A DNA stretch of 64,000 nt from Ectothiorhodospira shaposhnikovii (GCF_022227765.1 NZ_JAJMLZ010000006.1:62001-126000); one strand, 5' to 3'; counted from the first letter of the stretch, positions 16,087-26,595 are shown. The notes: a model not told the origin generated them from the sequence alone. Numbers and translations: made by a program.

Positions 16087-17943
16087 ATGCCCCAGTACAG
16101 ATCCCGTACCTCCACCCATGGTCGCAACATGGCCGGCGCCCGCGCCCTGTGGCGCGCCACCGGCATGAAGGACGGCGACTTCGGCAAGCCCATCATCGCC
16201 ATCGCCAACTCGTTCACCCAGTTCGTCCCCGGTCATGTGCATCTCAAGGACCTTGGGCAACTGGTGGCCCGCGAGATCGAGAAGGCCGGCGGCGTGGCCA
16301 AGGAATTCAACACCATCGCCGTGGACGACGGCATCGCCATGGGCCACGGCGGCATGCTCTATTCCCTGCCGTCCCGGGAGTTGATTGCCGACGCGGTGGA
16401 GTACATGGTCAATGCCCATTGCGCCGATGCCCTGGTGTGCATCTCCAATTGCGACAAGATCACCCCCGGCATGCTCAATGCCGCCATGCGGCTGAACATC
16501 CCGGTGGTATTCGTCTCCGGCGGCCCCATGGAGGCGGGCAAGGTGACCCGGGGCGAACAGGTCATCAGTCTGGACCTGGTGGACGCCATGGTGGCCGCCG
16601 CCAACCCCCAGGAGAGCGACGAAACCGTGATGGAGTACGAGCGCTCCGCCTGCCCCACCTGCGGTTCCTGTTCCGGCATGTTCACCGCCAATTCCATGAA
16701 CTGTCTCACCGAGGCCCTGGGTCTGTCCCTGCCCGGCAACGGCTCCTTGCTGGCGACCCATGCCGGGCGCCGGGAGTTGTTCCTGGAGGCGGGGCGCCTG
16801 GTGGTGGATCTGGCCCGGCGTTACTACGAGCAGGATGATACCTCCGTGTTGCCCCGCGCCATCGCCACCCGTGAGGCCTTCGAGAATGCCATGAGCCTGG
16901 ACATCGCCATGGGGGGCTCCACCAACACCGTGCTGCACCTGCTGGCGGCGGCACAGGAAGGGGAGGTGGATTTCACCATGGCGGACATCGACCGCCTCTC
17001 CCGCAAGGTGCCCAACATCTGCAAGGTGGCCCCGGCCACCCAGCAGTATCACATGGAGGACGTGCACCGGGCCGGCGGCGTGCTGGCCATCCTGGGGGAA
17101 CTGGATCAAGTGGGGCTGCTGCATCGGGACGTGGCCACCGTCCATAGTCCCACCCTGGCCGATGCCCTGGCACGCTGGGATGTGGCCCGCAGCGATGCCG
17201 CCGAGGCCCATGAGCGTTTCCTGGCCGCCCCCGGCGGTGTGCCCACCCAGGAGGCCTTTTCCCAGTCCCGGCGTTGGGACGCCCTGGATCTGGACCGGAC
17301 GGGTGGGTGCATTCGTTCAGTGGCCCATGCCTATTCCCAGGATGGCGGGCTGGCGGTGCTCTACGGCAATCTGGCCCCGGAGGGCTGTATCGTCAAGACC
17401 GCCGGCGTGGACGAGAGCATTCTGAAGTTCTCCGGTCCTGCCCGGGTGTTCGAAAGTCAGGACGATGCCGTAGCGGCGATCCTGGGGGATCAGGTGAAGG
17501 CGGGGGATGTGGTGATCATCCGTTATGAAGGCCCCCGCGGCGGGCCGGGGATGCAGGAGATGCTTTACCCCACCAGTTACCTGAAATCCAAGGGGCTGGG
17601 CAAGGCCTGTGCCCTGGTGACGGACGGCCGTTTTTCCGGTGGCACCTCGGGTCTGTCCATCGGGCACGTGTCGCCGGAAGCCGCCGAGGGCGGCAACATC
17701 GGTCTGGTGGAGGAGGGGGATATCATCGAGATCGATATCCCGGCGCGGGTGATCCGCATTGCCGTGGAGGATGCGGAGCTTGAGCGTCGGCGGGTCGCCA
17801 TGGAGCAGCGGGGCGGAAAGGCCTGGCAGCCGGCGGATCGGCAGCGGGTGGTGAGCCAGGCACTCAAGGCCTATGCCCTGATGGCCACTTCCGCGGCCCG
17901 GGGGGCGGTGCGGGACATTTCCCAGTTGCAGGTGAAGCGGTAG
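16087..17943 (+). CDS. ilvD: Dihydroxy-acid dehydratase IlvD
   Basis: IlvD dehydrates 2,3-dihydroxy-isovalerate and its homologue in valine, leucine and isoleucine synthesis. The 618-residue length fits the long IlvD form. Iron-sulphur ligands are visible in [12 protein letters not shown] and [20 protein letters not shown]. The ATG at 16087 gives the canonical N-terminus [20 protein letters not shown]. It is a single gene: upstream is repeat DNA and downstream is the convergent MBL-fold gene. ilvE lies 24 kb away in the window. Confidence 0.97.
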   Translation: MPQYRSRTSTHGRNMAGARALWRATGMKDGDFGKPIIAIANSFTQFVPGHVHLKDLGQLVAREIEKAGGVAKEFNTIAVDDGIAMGHGGMLYSLPSRELIADAVEYMVNAHCADALVCISNCDKITPGMLNAAMRLNIPVVFVSGGPMEAGKVTRGEQVISLDLVDAMVAAANPQESDETVMEYERSACPTCGSCSGMFTANSMNCLTEALGLSLPGNGSLLATHAGRRELFLEAGRLVVDLARRYYEQDDTSVLPRAIATREAFENAMSLDIAMGGSTNTVLHLLAAAQEGEVDFTMADIDRLSRKVPNICKVAPATQQYHMEDVHRAGGVLAILGELDQVGLLHRDVATVHSPTLADALARWDVARSDAAEAHERFLAAPGGVPTQEAFSQSRRWDALDLDRTGGCIRSVAHAYSQDGGLAVLYGNLAPEGCIVKTAGVDESILKFSGPARVFESQDDAVAAILGDQVKAGDVVIIRYEGPRGGPGMQEMLYPTSYLKSKGLGKACALVTDGRFSGGTSGLSIGHVSPEAAEGGNIGLVEEGDIIEIDIPARVIRIAVEDAELERRRVAMEQRGGKAWQPADRQRVVSQALKAYALMATSAARGAVRDISQLQVKR

Positions 17944-17994
17944 GTTTGGGAGAGAAGGGTCGGGGATGGGGGGCGGACCCAGCCCCTCCCCCGG

Positions 17995-19395
17995 CTAAAG
18001 GGTGATCGTTTCCTCGTACTCCGGTACCCGGGCATCGATGCCATGCGCCTTGCGCAGCAACTCGGCCAGGGCATCCCGGGCCTGGGGTTCTCCGTGAACC
18101 ATGTAGAACACCGGTTTGCCCTTGAAGCCCTTGGCCCAGCCCACCAGCTGACTCTGCCCGGCATGGGCGGAAAAACCGCCCAGGGTGTGTATCCGGGCCT
18201 TGACCGCCACGTCGCTGCCCAGCAGCTTGACCCGCTCCACGCCGTCCACCAACATGCGTCCCAGGCTGCCCCGGGCCTGGAAGCCCACGATCACCACGTG
18301 GTTCTGCTTGCGCCACAGGTTGTACTTGAGATGGTGGCGGATACGCCCGCCGGTGCACATGCCGGCACCGGCGATGATGATGGCCCCGGACTTGATCCGG
18401 TTGATGGCCATGGACTCTTCCACCCGACGGGTGAACTGAAGGATCGGCAGTGACGCTTCCAGGGGTTCCCCGGAAGCCTGACGGAGTTTCTTGAGATCCT
18501 TGCCGTTGAGGGCGTTGCGGCGCCTGGCATAGAGCTCCGTGACCTGAATGCCCATGGGGCTGTCCAGAAAGACCTTCTGCTGGGGCAGGCGGCCCTGGTG
18601 GTAGAGCATGCCCAGGTGGTAGAGGATTTCCTGGGTGCGTCCCACGGCAAAGGCGGGGATCAGTACGTTGCCGCCATCCCGGTCCGCCTGGGCCAGGATC
18701 TGTGCCAGTTCCTCCAGGGTATCCGCCAGCGGACGGTGATCCCGATCACCGTAGGTACTCTCCATGAGCACCACGTCGGCATGTTCCGGTTGGGCCGGTG
18801 TGTGCATCAGTGCCGAGTCCGGGTTGCCCAGATCTCCGGAAAATACCAGGTGCCGCTTGCGTCCACCGTCATCCAGGATCAATTCCACAATGGCCGAGCC
18901 GAGTATGTGACCCGCGTCGCGGAAGGTCAGCTGCACGTTCGGGGTCACGGACTCCGCGCGACCGTAGGGCTGGGGCCGGCAGAGTGCCAGGGTGGCGTCC
19001 ACGTCATCCTGGGTGTAAACGGGTTCAAGCAGGGGCTTGCCTGCCCGTTCCCGCCACTTGTTCTCCCATTCGATGTCCTTGGACATGACGTGAGCGGCGT
19101 CCCTGAGCATGATTTCCAGCAGTTCCAGGGTCGAATCGGTGCAGTGGATGGAGCCCTGAAAGCCGTCCCGTACCAGCTTGGGCAGCAGGCCGGCGTGGTC
19201 CAGGTGTCCGTGGGAGAGAATCACGGCATCCAGGGTCCCGGCCAGGTGAGCGAGGGAGCGGCGGTTGGCCTTGTCGGCCTCGGCACCGCCCTGCTGAATG
19301 CCGCACTCCAGCAGCAGGCGGTTTTGCCCGACTTCCAGCAGATAGCGCGAACCGGTGACTTCGCCGGTGGCGCCCAGGAAGGTCAGCTTGGACAT
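17995..19395 (-). CDS. MBL-fold/beta-CASP RNA-processing-type hydrolase
   Basis: This 466-residue metallo-beta-lactamase protein has the zinc motif SHGHLDHAGLLPKL, downstream ligands (FRDAGHILGS, VFSGDLGN), a central beta-CASP domain (LIPAFAVGRTQEILYHL) and a C-terminal RMMBL motif (LGGFSAHAGQSQLVGW). The family (YSH1-like, COG1236) contains RNA endo/exonucleases, and the bacterial members are poorly characterised. All metal residues are intact, so it should be active. It is convergent with ilvD and lies downstream of tamB in the same direction, with a 48-base gap. Confidence 0.92.
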   Translation of the reverse strand: MSKLTFLGATGEVTGSRYLLEVGQNRLLLECGIQQGGAEADKANRRSLAHLAGTLDAVILSHGHLDHAGLLPKLVRDGFQGSIHCTDSTLELLEIMLRDAAHVMSKDIEWENKWRERAGKPLLEPVYTQDDVDATLALCRPQPYGRAESVTPNVQLTFRDAGHILGSAIVELILDDGGRKRHLVFSGDLGNPDSALMHTPAQPEHADVVLMESTYGDRDHRPLADTLEELAQILAQADRDGGNVLIPAFAVGRTQEILYHLGMLYHQGRLPQQKVFLDSPMGIQVTELYARRRNALNGKDLKKLRQASGEPLEASLPILQFTRRVEESMAINRIKSGAIIIAGAGMCTGGRIRHHLKYNLWRKQNHVVIVGFQARGSLGRMLVDGVERVKLLGSDVAVKARIHTLGGFSAHAGQSQLVGWAKGFKGKPVFYMVHGEPQARDALAELLRKAHGIDARVPEYEETITL

Positions 19396-19443
19396 ATTTT
19401 CGGATTCCCGTGGTGTTGGTGGATCGAGGCTGCGCCGGCCGGC

Positions 19444-22400
19444 TCACCGCTCCCGGCGAAAGATCAGGTCCATGCTCTGGGAGTCGGTGCTGGATCTGGT
19501 TTCCAGGCTCAGGGTCCGGGAGAGCTGATAATTGAGCATCACTGTGGAGCTCTGTTGGAACAACCCCATCGCATAGCGCAGATACAGCCTGGGGGAGAGA
19601 TAGCGTCCCATCATCAGGGCGGCATCATCCAGGTCCGTGCCGGTGTCCACCGCGAATTCGTCCAGGCCCAGTTGCCGGCCGATACGGTCGGTGATGAAGG
19701 CGCCCCGTTCGATACCGAACATGGCAATGGCCGAGGCAATGGCGCCGGCGTCCGTCTCGCTGCCACCGGACAGGGGGCGACCGGTGACCAGAAAGGCGAG
19801 GGCTTCGCTGTCTTCCATCGTCGGATCGGAGAAGACCCGTGAACGGGGTTCCTCCAGGGTGCCGATGATTTCGATGCCCACCAACACGTCATGAACCGGT
19901 ATGCGACGGGAGGCCCTTAGATTAAGGCCGGGGTTTTCCGGTGGTCCCTGGAACAGGAGCACCCCGCGCTCCACGGTCAGATCCTGGCCATAGGCCCTGT
20001 AGCGCCCTTCATCCACCCGCACTTCACCGATCAGTCGTGTGGACATCCCCGGCGTCTCCTGAACCATCATGTTGCCGCTGAGTCGCGCCTCCAGGCCGAA
20101 GCCGCTGATGCGAACCTGGTCACCCAGGATCAGGCGTACCCGGGCGATCACCTGAAGGGGCAGAGTTTCCTCGGCATCGGTATCGAGGATGATCTCGTCC
20201 CGGGACACCGAGACCGCCTGCTGAGGCAGCTCCAGCAGGGTGAGGGTGGCCTCGGGAATGGTCAGGTCGCCCCGGACGATGACCCGTTCACCCAGCACGG
20301 TGACGCGGAGGTCCGGGCTGATCAGCAGGTCCACGTCGGGACGGCGCGCCGCCTGGAAGCGATCACCCCGGATGTTCAGGTTGACCGGGTAACGGTTGTC
20401 AGGGTCCAGTTGGACATGGCCGTCCAGGGTCAGGCGCCCGGGGCCGGAGCGCACGCTGCCATCCAGTACCAGGCGTTCCGTTCCGTCGTTGCGGGCGGTG
20501 AGGGTCAGTTCATCCAGGGTGATGCCCAGGTCCGGAACGTCCATGCGGCCATCGCTCAGGGTGATCCGGCCATCGATCAAGGGATTGGACAGGGTGCCGG
20601 CCAGGTCCACGTCCGCGCCGATCCGGCCCGCCGGTTCCCGGATCTGGGGTGCCAGCATCTCCAGCCAGCGCAGTTCCGTCAGGTCTGCCCGGGCATTGCC
20701 CGCCAGGGTCAGTTCTCCGTCCGCCCGGGGCCGGGCAGCGACTTGGGCGCTGACGGTGCCCCCCTCCAGAAAGCCGAACTGCAGGGCGGCCTCGACGTCC
20801 CGGTCTTCGATCCGCAGATCCACCCGGGCCTGCTGGTAGGGGATGATCTGCTCATCCCCCTCCAGGCCCAGTACACGAAGATTGCCGTCGCCGGGCAGGA
20901 TCCGGGCCTCCAGTTGCAGCTGTTGATCCAGGCGCAGGTCGGCCCGGGCATCCAGGTAGCCGTCCAGCCGCAGATTCGGCGGCAGTAGCGGCGCCAGACC
21001 ATCCAGGGCCAGATCCGACAGGGTCAGTTGGCCCCGGCCACCGTCGCGGTCGGACCAGGTGCCGTCCAGACAGAGGCGGGCCTCGTCCTGCAGCAGGCAG
21101 AGCTGTCCCAGGGCGGCGTTGCTTGCCGAAGCCTGCAAGGGGACGGGGGCTTCCAGCTGCCAGGCGCCCGCCAGAGGCTGATCCAGGTTGAGACGGGTGA
21201 GGCGGCCACGCCAGTCCAACGGGTCAGTGGCCGTCAGACTGCCTGCCAGGCTCAGGCCCAGTCTGCCCTGATCCGCATCCAGATCCAGACGGATCCGGTG
21301 GTCATCACCCCGACCCTCACCCGCCAGGGTCAGGCGTGTCAGGTTCAGGGCCTCACCCAGGCGCAGGGCCTCGACGCTCAGGTTCAGTGCCAGGGGGCTT
21401 TGCGGTGAAAGGCCGGCCCGCAGGTCCAGGTCCATCCGGCCCAGGGCCAGATCGTGGTAACCCATGCCCTGGCCCTGGGCCGTGGCGGTGATCCGCGGAC
21501 TGTCCAGCGGACCCTGGACCTGGCCGCGGGCCTGCAAGCGGCCGGTGAGTCCGGGCCACAGGCCCGGCAGGTCCGGTGCCTGCAGATCAAAGGCCAGGTC
21601 CAGACGCTCGGCGACCTCGCCCCTGGCATCGAGACGGTTATCTCCCACAGCCAGTTGCAGGCCCGGGGATGTCAGACGGTTGCCGGCGACGTCGATCCGG
21701 CCCTGACCGCGCACGGGGAACTCCCGCAGGGTGCCGGACAGCTCCCGCAGGTCCACCCGGGTCACGACGCCCAGGGTGTCGTCCAGGCGGCCTTCGCTGC
21801 CCAGTGCCAGCTGCAGCCGGCCTGGCAGATCGGCGACAAACCGGCCGGGCTCCAGGTTCCGGCCCCGAAGATCCAGGACCCAGGACAGGCCCTCGTGCCA
21901 GTCGATCCGGCCGCTCAGGTCCAGGTCACCGGCTTCGCTGCGAATTGAGAGCGGCGCCGGGCGCAGGGTTCGGGTATCCCCTTCGGCGTTCAGGGTCAGG
22001 GCCAGGGAGGGCCATGGGTCCAGGGTGACGGCGGTGTCCAGGTCCAGGACATAGGCATCGGGTCGGCCCCGGGTCACCAGTCGGCCTTCCGCCACGGACA
22101 GGATCTGGTCTTGCGCCAGGGTGACCGTGAGGGCCTGCCAGTGGTGGGTCAGGTCCAGGACCAGGTCGGTGACGGGATCGTGGATATCACCCTCGGTGAC
22201 CAGGCTCAAGGGGGCAAAGACCTGGTGGCGGAGTGTCAGTCGGGCCAGGTCTCCCTGGGTGACGAGTTGCCCCCGGGCCTGATCGGCGTCGGGCAGGAAC
22301 TCACCGGCAGCCTCGGGCAGGGGCAGATGCCAGTCCACCCCCAGTTCCATCGGGTAGGGCAGGGCCAGTCCGATGTGACCCGCGGCCAGGATGTTGGCGA

Positions 22401-22932
22401 GGGGGCTGTCCACGGCCAGGCGGCGGATCAGTACCCGCGCCTGATCCAGATGCAGGGACAGGCGCAGGCTGTCCACGATCAGCGGTTCGGCCTCGGGGTC
22501 GGTGCGAAACCGGATCTGCCGGATGTGGCCATCGGACAGGTTCACCACCACCGGCATGGGGATCGAGTCGGGCAGGCTGAAAGGCGCGTCGGCGGGCGGG
22601 GCATCCGGGTCCGGGGTGAGGGTCAGGTCCAGCTCCGCCGCCTGCAGCGTGAGAACCTCGACTCGCAGTCCGGTCAGCGGCAACAGGGCCACCCGGGCCT
22701 CCAGGTGGGCCAGCTCGGCGGTGAGGGCGTCGTGACGATACCGGACATCCCGGGCGGTCAGACCCTTGAGCAGATTGCCTTCCAGGTGCCCGATTTCCAG
22801 TTCTCCGGGGATGAAGCCGCCACCCACCTGCGCCAGTAGCCGGGCGCCGGAACCGGTGCCCACCAGAAAGGTGAACAGGGTGAACAGCAGCAGAACGATC
22901 AGCAACAGTGCCGCAAGAAGACGCCGGATCAC
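19444..22932 (-). CDS. tamB: Translocation and assembly module subunit TamB
   Basis: This is a large inner-membrane-anchored periplasmic protein of 1162 residues. It has an N-terminal membrane anchor (LLAALLLIVLLLFTLFTFLV), a long beta-taco region and a C-terminal DUF490 domain ending near LSLETRSSTDSQSMDLIFRR. TamB works with TamA in moving proteins and phospholipids to the outer membrane. It starts with GTG, whose last two bases form part of the tamA stop (GTGA overlap), so the two are translationally coupled. Confidence 0.95.
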   Translation of the reverse strand: MIRRLLAALLLIVLLLFTLFTFLVGTGSGARLLAQVGGGFIPGELEIGHLEGNLLKGLTARDVRYRHDALTAELAHLEARVALLPLTGLRVEVLTLQAAELDLTLTPDPDAPPADAPFSLPDSIPMPVVVNLSDGHIRQIRFRTDPEAEPLIVDSLRLSLHLDQARVLIRRLAVDSPLANILAAGHIGLALPYPMELGVDWHLPLPEAAGEFLPDADQARGQLVTQGDLARLTLRHQVFAPLSLVTEGDIHDPVTDLVLDLTHHWQALTVTLAQDQILSVAEGRLVTRGRPDAYVLDLDTAVTLDPWPSLALTLNAEGDTRTLRPAPLSIRSEAGDLDLSGRIDWHEGLSWVLDLRGRNLEPGRFVADLPGRLQLALGSEGRLDDTLGVVTRVDLRELSGTLREFPVRGQGRIDVAGNRLTSPGLQLAVGDNRLDARGEVAERLDLAFDLQAPDLPGLWPGLTGRLQARGQVQGPLDSPRITATAQGQGMGYHDLALGRMDLDLRAGLSPQSPLALNLSVEALRLGEALNLTRLTLAGEGRGDDHRIRLDLDADQGRLGLSLAGSLTATDPLDWRGRLTRLNLDQPLAGAWQLEAPVPLQASASNAALGQLCLLQDEARLCLDGTWSDRDGGRGQLTLSDLALDGLAPLLPPNLRLDGYLDARADLRLDQQLQLEARILPGDGNLRVLGLEGDEQIIPYQQARVDLRIEDRDVEAALQFGFLEGGTVSAQVAARPRADGELTLAGNARADLTELRWLEMLAPQIREPAGRIGADVDLAGTLSNPLIDGRITLSDGRMDVPDLGITLDELTLTARNDGTERLVLDGSVRSGPGRLTLDGHVQLDPDNRYPVNLNIRGDRFQAARRPDVDLLISPDLRVTVLGERVIVRGDLTIPEATLTLLELPQQAVSVSRDEIILDTDAEETLPLQVIARVRLILGDQVRISGFGLEARLSGNMMVQETPGMSTRLIGEVRVDEGRYRAYGQDLTVERGVLLFQGPPENPGLNLRASRRIPVHDVLVGIEIIGTLEEPRSRVFSDPTMEDSEALAFLVTGRPLSGGSETDAGAIASAIAMFGIERGAFITDRIGRQLGLDEFAVDTGTDLDDAALMMGRYLSPRLYLRYAMGLFQQSSTVMLNYQLSRTLSLETRSSTDSQSMDLIFRRER

Positions 22933-24692
22933 AGATCCATTCCCATGGTCAGGTGTAGACGGAAGTTGTCATCGCCGTCGATGGGATGGGCGATGTCCAC
23001 CCGGATGGGGCCGATGGGGGAGCGCCAGCGTACCCCGGCACCGATCCCGTAGCGGGCATTCCATTCATTGAGATCATTGAATGCGTTGCCGCCGTCGGCA
23101 AACACGGCCACGCTCCATTGTTCCGCGAACGGGTAGTCCATCTCGATGCTGCCGCTGGCCATGTGGCGGCCGCCGATGATGTCGCCGTCGTCGTTGGTGG
23201 GACCCAGTTTCTGGTAGCCGTAGCCGCGCACACTGTTGTCGCCGCCGGCGAAGAAACGAAGGGAAGCGGGCAATTTGGCGAAGTCCTGTACGGCGGTGGT
23301 GCCGGCATCGGCCCGTAGCAGCAGGCGTCCTTCTCCCAGGGGCATGATATACCTGGCGCGGCCGGTAGCCTGGGCGAAGCTGATCGAGGACAGTAGATCC
23401 TCGGAAGCACCTCTGAGACTGAAATTCAGGCGCCAGCCCTGGCGAGGGAAGATGGGATGATCCGCCTGGACACGGGACATCTGGAATCCGGGCATCAGCA
23501 GGGTGGTGCTGTCGCGAACGTCTGCTACTTCATAGTCTTCGCGCTCGAATGTCAGGGACCGGGTCTGGATCCAGCCGGAGGGGAGTTGTCGCAGATGGGC
23601 GATGCCCAGACTATAGATGTCGCTCTCGGAGGTGTCGGTGTTTTCGCTCTGATAGCCGGCGGTCAGGTTGATGCGTTCCCGGGCCGGGTCACCCAAGGGG
23701 ATCTCATAGCCGATCCCTACCTGGGTATTCACCGATGAGACTTCCAGTTCGGCGTGATAGCGGTGGCCGGCGCGGTTGGCGCGATGGTTTTCCACCCCCA
23801 GGCGCACGCGCGGTCCCTTGTCGGTGCTGGCCCCGACCCCTGCCAGGTAAGACCACTTGTTGCGTGGGGTCAGGGTGACGTGAATGGGGACCTCCAGGTC
23901 CTCTGCCTCATCGGTGCGGGGGTCCACGCGCACGTCGCTGAAATAGCCGCTGTTCATGAAGGCCTGCTGCATACTGATCAGGCGGCGACTGTCATAGACA
24001 TCCCCCTGTTCGAACGGGATGAACCTGCGCACCAGCCGGTCATGAAAGGTGTCCTGCTCCAGCGTGACCGGGCCCAGGAAATAGCGGGGGCCGCTCTCCA
24101 GATGGATCACCAGATCCGCTGCCTGTTCCCGGATGTCCACCCGCATCTGACTGGTGGTGATGCGGGCATCCAGATAGCCCCGTGCCGCCGCGTGGCGGTT
24201 GAGATTGCCCTTGATCTGCTCGTAGCGGTCGTGGCGCAGACGGTCGCCGGGACGGATGGGAGGAGATTGGACCAGGTCGGCGAAGGTGGGATCCTGTTCC
24301 GCCTCGCCGATGATGCGGATGTCCAGGTTGCGGACCCGTACCGGGGGACCGGGTTCCAGCTCCACGTCCAGAGACCAGCAGGCCTCGTCGCGACGGAAGT
24401 CCAGGCTGAAGCGGGGCTCGTAATAGCCCAGGGCTCGCAGGGCGCCGCGGATTTCCCGGTCGGCGGCGCGCAGCAGGGGGCGTTCCCGCCATTCGGGAAG
24501 ATCGCATCCCTCCCGGGCCAGGCCCAGATGGGCGCGAATGTTGTCCGTGATCTCGTCACCCACATCGGAGATGCGGATGCGGGGCTCAGCCCCCAGGACC
24601 AGGCCGGGGAGCAGGCCCAGCAGGAGGATGAGGGCGGACAGCGGGCGCCTGATCGGGGCATGGCATCGGGCAGGCGGGTGATGGGCAGTCAT
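22929..24692 (-). CDS. tamA: Autotransporter assembly factor TamA (Omp85 family)
   Basis: This is an outer-membrane Omp85-type protein of 587 residues. After a signal peptide (LSALILLLGLLPGLVLGAE) come three POTRA domains (residues about 35-270). A 16-strand surface-antigen barrel follows, with FFAGGDNSVRGYGYQKLGP, which contains the family's VRGY/F motif. It forms the TAM complex with TamB, encoded directly downstream with overlapping stop and start. The ATG at 24692 is preferred; a TTG lies one codon upstream. Confidence 0.95.
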   Translation of the reverse strand: MTAHHPPARCHAPIRRPLSALILLLGLLPGLVLGAEPRIRISDVGDEITDNIRAHLGLAREGCDLPEWRERPLLRAADREIRGALRALGYYEPRFSLDFRRDEACWSLDVELEPGPPVRVRNLDIRIIGEAEQDPTFADLVQSPPIRPGDRLRHDRYEQIKGNLNRHAAARGYLDARITTSQMRVDIREQAADLVIHLESGPRYFLGPVTLEQDTFHDRLVRRFIPFEQGDVYDSRRLISMQQAFMNSGYFSDVRVDPRTDEAEDLEVPIHVTLTPRNKWSYLAGVGASTDKGPRVRLGVENHRANRAGHRYHAELEVSSVNTQVGIGYEIPLGDPARERINLTAGYQSENTDTSESDIYSLGIAHLRQLPSGWIQTRSLTFEREDYEVADVRDSTTLLMPGFQMSRVQADHPIFPRQGWRLNFSLRGASEDLLSSISFAQATGRARYIMPLGEGRLLLRADAGTTAVQDFAKLPASLRFFAGGDNSVRGYGYQKLGPTNDDGDIIGGRHMASGSIEMDYPFAEQWSVAVFADGGNAFNDLNEWNARYGIGAGVRWRSPIGPIRVDIAHPIDGDDNFRLHLTMGMDL

Positions 24693-24765
24693 CAATGACG
24701 GCGTCCTGAGTCTTGTTTCCCTATCAGGTTAGCCGCAAAGGTCGCCGTTCGGGAAGGGGCTGGGT

Positions 24766-25671
24766 TCAGCCTTTGCCTCGGGTGCGGGTCCTGTGGGGCT
24801 TGCCGTTCTGCTCAATGAACTGGATGATGCGGCCGGCCACATCGATGCCCGAGGCGGTTTCGATCCCCTCCAGGCCCGGACTGGCGTTGATCTCGATCAC
24901 CACCGGGCCGCGGTCGGAGCGCAGGATGTCCACACCGCAGACATTGAGGCCGACGATCTTCGCCGCCCGTACCGCCGTGGCCCGTTCCTGGGGGGTGAGT
25001 TTCACCGGTTCCGGGGTACCGCCCCGGTGCAGGTTGGAACGGAATTCCCCCTCCTTGGCCCGGCGCATCATGGACGCGACCACCTTGCCGCCCACCACGA
25101 AACAGCGCAGGTCGGTGCCGCCGGCCTCCTTGATGAACTCCTGCACCAGGATGTTCTGGCGCAGGCCCATGAAGGCCTGGATGACGCTCTCGGCGGCCTT
25201 GCGGGTTTCCGCCAGCACCACCCCCACCCCCTGGGTGCCTTCCAGCAGCTTGATCACCAGCGGTGCGCCTTCCACCTCCCGCAGCAGGTCGTCGATGTCG
25301 TCCGGGGAATGGGCAAAGCCGGTGACCGGCAGGCCGATCCCTTCCCGGGACAGCAGTTGCAGGCAGCGCAGTTTGTCCCGGGCGCGGCTGATGGCCACGG
25401 ATTCGTTCACCGGAAACACCCCCATCATCTCGAACTGGCGCAGCACGGCGGTGCCGTAGAAGGTGATGGAGGCGCCGATGCGGGGGATCACGGCATCAAA
25501 ACCGGTCAGCTCGCACCCCTTGTAGTGGATGCTGGGCTTGTCGGAGGTGATATTCATGTAGCAGCGCAGGGGGTCCAGAACCTGGACCTGATGTCCCTGG
25601 GCCTTGGCGGCCTCGACCAGCCGGCGGGTGGAATACAGGCGGGAGTTTCGCGAGAGAATGGCAATTTTCAT
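24766..25671 (-). CDS. rimK: Ribosomal protein S6-L-glutamate ligase RimK
   Basis: This 301-residue ATP-grasp ligase is close to E. coli RimK over its length. It begins [18 protein letters not shown]. It contains ATP-binding [18 protein letters not shown] and the metal-binding end [17 protein letters not shown]. RimK adds glutamates to the C-terminus of ribosomal protein S6 and tunes translation and lifestyle in Pseudomonas. The start at 25671 matches E. coli and rejects a 20-residue upstream extension. The upstream minus-strand genes encode an unknown 125-residue protein and a RimB-like protease, so this may be a RimK-regulation group. Confidence 0.94.
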   Translation of the reverse strand: MKIAILSRNSRLYSTRRLVEAAKAQGHQVQVLDPLRCYMNITSDKPSIHYKGCELTGFDAVIPRIGASITFYGTAVLRQFEMMGVFPVNESVAISRARDKLRCLQLLSREGIGLPVTGFAHSPDDIDDLLREVEGAPLVIKLLEGTQGVGVVLAETRKAAESVIQAFMGLRQNILVQEFIKEAGGTDLRCFVVGGKVVASMMRRAKEGEFRSNLHRGGTPEPVKLTPQERATAVRAAKIVGLNVCGVDILRSDRGPVVIEINASPGLEGIETASGIDVAGRIIQFIEQNGKPHRTRTRGKG

Positions 25672-25741
25672 GCAGGGCTTCAGGCTTGGAAAAGGCGGGC
25701 CAAGCTTGAGGCTTTGCACGGGCTTGGGCAAGGGGGGAAAG

Positions 25742-25770
25742 GCCCTTCTTCCCCGACGGGGAAGAAGGGC
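25742..25770. terminator. Perfect 13-bp hairpin between rimK and the upstream unknown gene
   Basis: GCCCTTCTTCCCC, loop GAC, GGGGAAGAAGGGC. On the minus strand it follows the 125-residue-protein gene and precedes rimK. The T-run is weak (CCTTTCC), so it may slow or process transcripts rather than terminate fully. Near-identical hairpins occur at 32152-32181 and, with a longer loop, at 46067-46127. Confidence 0.5.
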
Positions 25771-25779
25771 GGGACAACA

Positions 25780-26157
25780 TCAGCCCATGGCCTGCTGCCG
25801 GGGGGAGCGGCTGCGGCGGTGGTTCAGGATGACCACCACGCCCTGCCGCTTCACTTCCGGCAGGGACTGCACGATGGCCCGGCCCAGGGGGCGGGGGAGC
25901 TGTTCGAACAGGCGGGCCACCGTATAGGTGGGCAGCCCCCCGGCCAGACGAATCGCATCCTTTTGCGAGATATCCAGCAGCACCCGGATCTGGGACTGTT
26001 CAGCCAGCTTCAGAAACCGCAGGCGCGCCGCGCCGTATTCTCCCATCCGCACCGCCGTACCCACCGTCTCCAAGGCCGCATCGGTCCACGGCAGGGCGTG
26101 GATGGCGTCGTTGGCCGCTTCGAAGGGGGTGGCTGCGTTGTTCATCAGATTGTTCAT
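25780..26157 (-). CDS. Unknown 125-residue helical protein in the rimK group
   Basis: I do not recognise this protein. It is soluble and predicted helical, with no signal peptide, no membrane segment and no Cys. The segment GLPTYTVARLFEQLPRPLGR recalls the helical repeat pattern of MgtE-N or FliG-N domains (xxLFEQLPxxxxxxIxxxLP), but only weakly. The C-terminus is basic (NHRRSRSPRQQ). GGAAGGAA 9-16 bases upstream supports the ATG at 26157. Its location between a RimB-like protease and rimK, all on the minus strand, suggests a part in RimK regulation or an accessory role; this is guilt by association only. Confidence 0.6.
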   Translation of the reverse strand: MNNLMNNAATPFEAANDAIHALPWTDAALETVGTAVRMGEYGAARLRFLKLAEQSQIRVLLDISQKDAIRLAGGLPTYTVARLFEQLPRPLGRAIVQSLPEVKRQGVVVILNHRRSRSPRQQAMG

Positions 26158-26273
26158 GTCTACTTTTCCTTCCTGCCCCCGGGGGCATGCTGCAAGGGTA
26201 TCCGGTTGGGTTCGTGAACCGGTTTCGGGTGGAAGTCATGACACGACGGGAAGAAAAGCCGCATGAACCCCTA

Positions 26274-26298
26274 ACGAAAAACACCGCCCTGGTGGCGG
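26274..26298 (-). terminator. Rho-independent terminator (minus strand)
   Basis: On the minus strand CCGCC, loop ACCAG, GGCGG is followed by TGTTTTTT. This 5-bp GC stem with a T-run is a good intrinsic terminator. It lies upstream of the 125-residue-protein gene and downstream of the structured region. Confidence 0.6.
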
Positions 26299-26380
26299 CT
26301 GTGATTCATGCGTAAGTTGGGGGGCTCCCGTACGTGCCCTGGATGGGGTTCGGCGCGTCGGGACCGGGAGCCCCGGACGG

Positions 26381-26485
26381 TCAGATGACCGTGGCGGGGA
26401 ACTCGTCTCGACGGACGCTGCACCACACCCATGCCGGACCCGAAATGGTCGTCACGCGTGTGCAAGTTGTACAGCAACTGTCCAT
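26381..26485 (-). CDS. Possible 34-residue Cys-rich leader peptide
   Basis: An ATG frame encodes MDSCCTTCTRVTT followed by ISGPAWVWCSVRRDEFPATVI, with four cysteines in the first 22 residues. AGAGGA lies 11 bases upstream. It overlaps the hairpin ACGGTC/GACCGT, so translation could affect folding, as in attenuators. It may equally be a chance frame across an RNA gene. Confidence 0.2.
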   Translation of the reverse strand: MDSCCTTCTRVTTISGPAWVWCSVRRDEFPATVI

Positions 26486-26575
26486 ACGAACACGAAGTCC
26501 TCTGTGGCCTGACATGTGCCCCCGGACACGGCCGGGAACGGGCGCAAAGATACCCCTTCGGCAGCGATTTTTAAA

Positions 26576-26595
26576 GCCCTTCGGGGCGCATTTTT
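26576..26595. terminator. GCCC-TTCG-GGGC hairpin after the RimB-like gene
   Basis: GCCC, UUCG-type tetraloop, GGGC with T-rich flanks on both sides (GCATTTTTAC on plus, TTTAAAAATC on minus). It lies 12-31 bases beyond the RimB-like stop and could terminate transcription from that gene. Confidence 0.4.

Noticed and set aside
26271-26477. 68-residue minus-strand frame with TTG start in the structured region
   Set aside because: It is basic, has no ribosome site, runs through the hairpins and the terminator, and resembles no protein I know.
26285-26560. 6S RNA, SRP 4.5S RNA, tmRNA or RNase P RNA
   Set aside because: The conserved sequences of these RNAs (for example the SRP GGAAGC-type loop or RNase P GAGGAAAGUCC) are absent on both strands.
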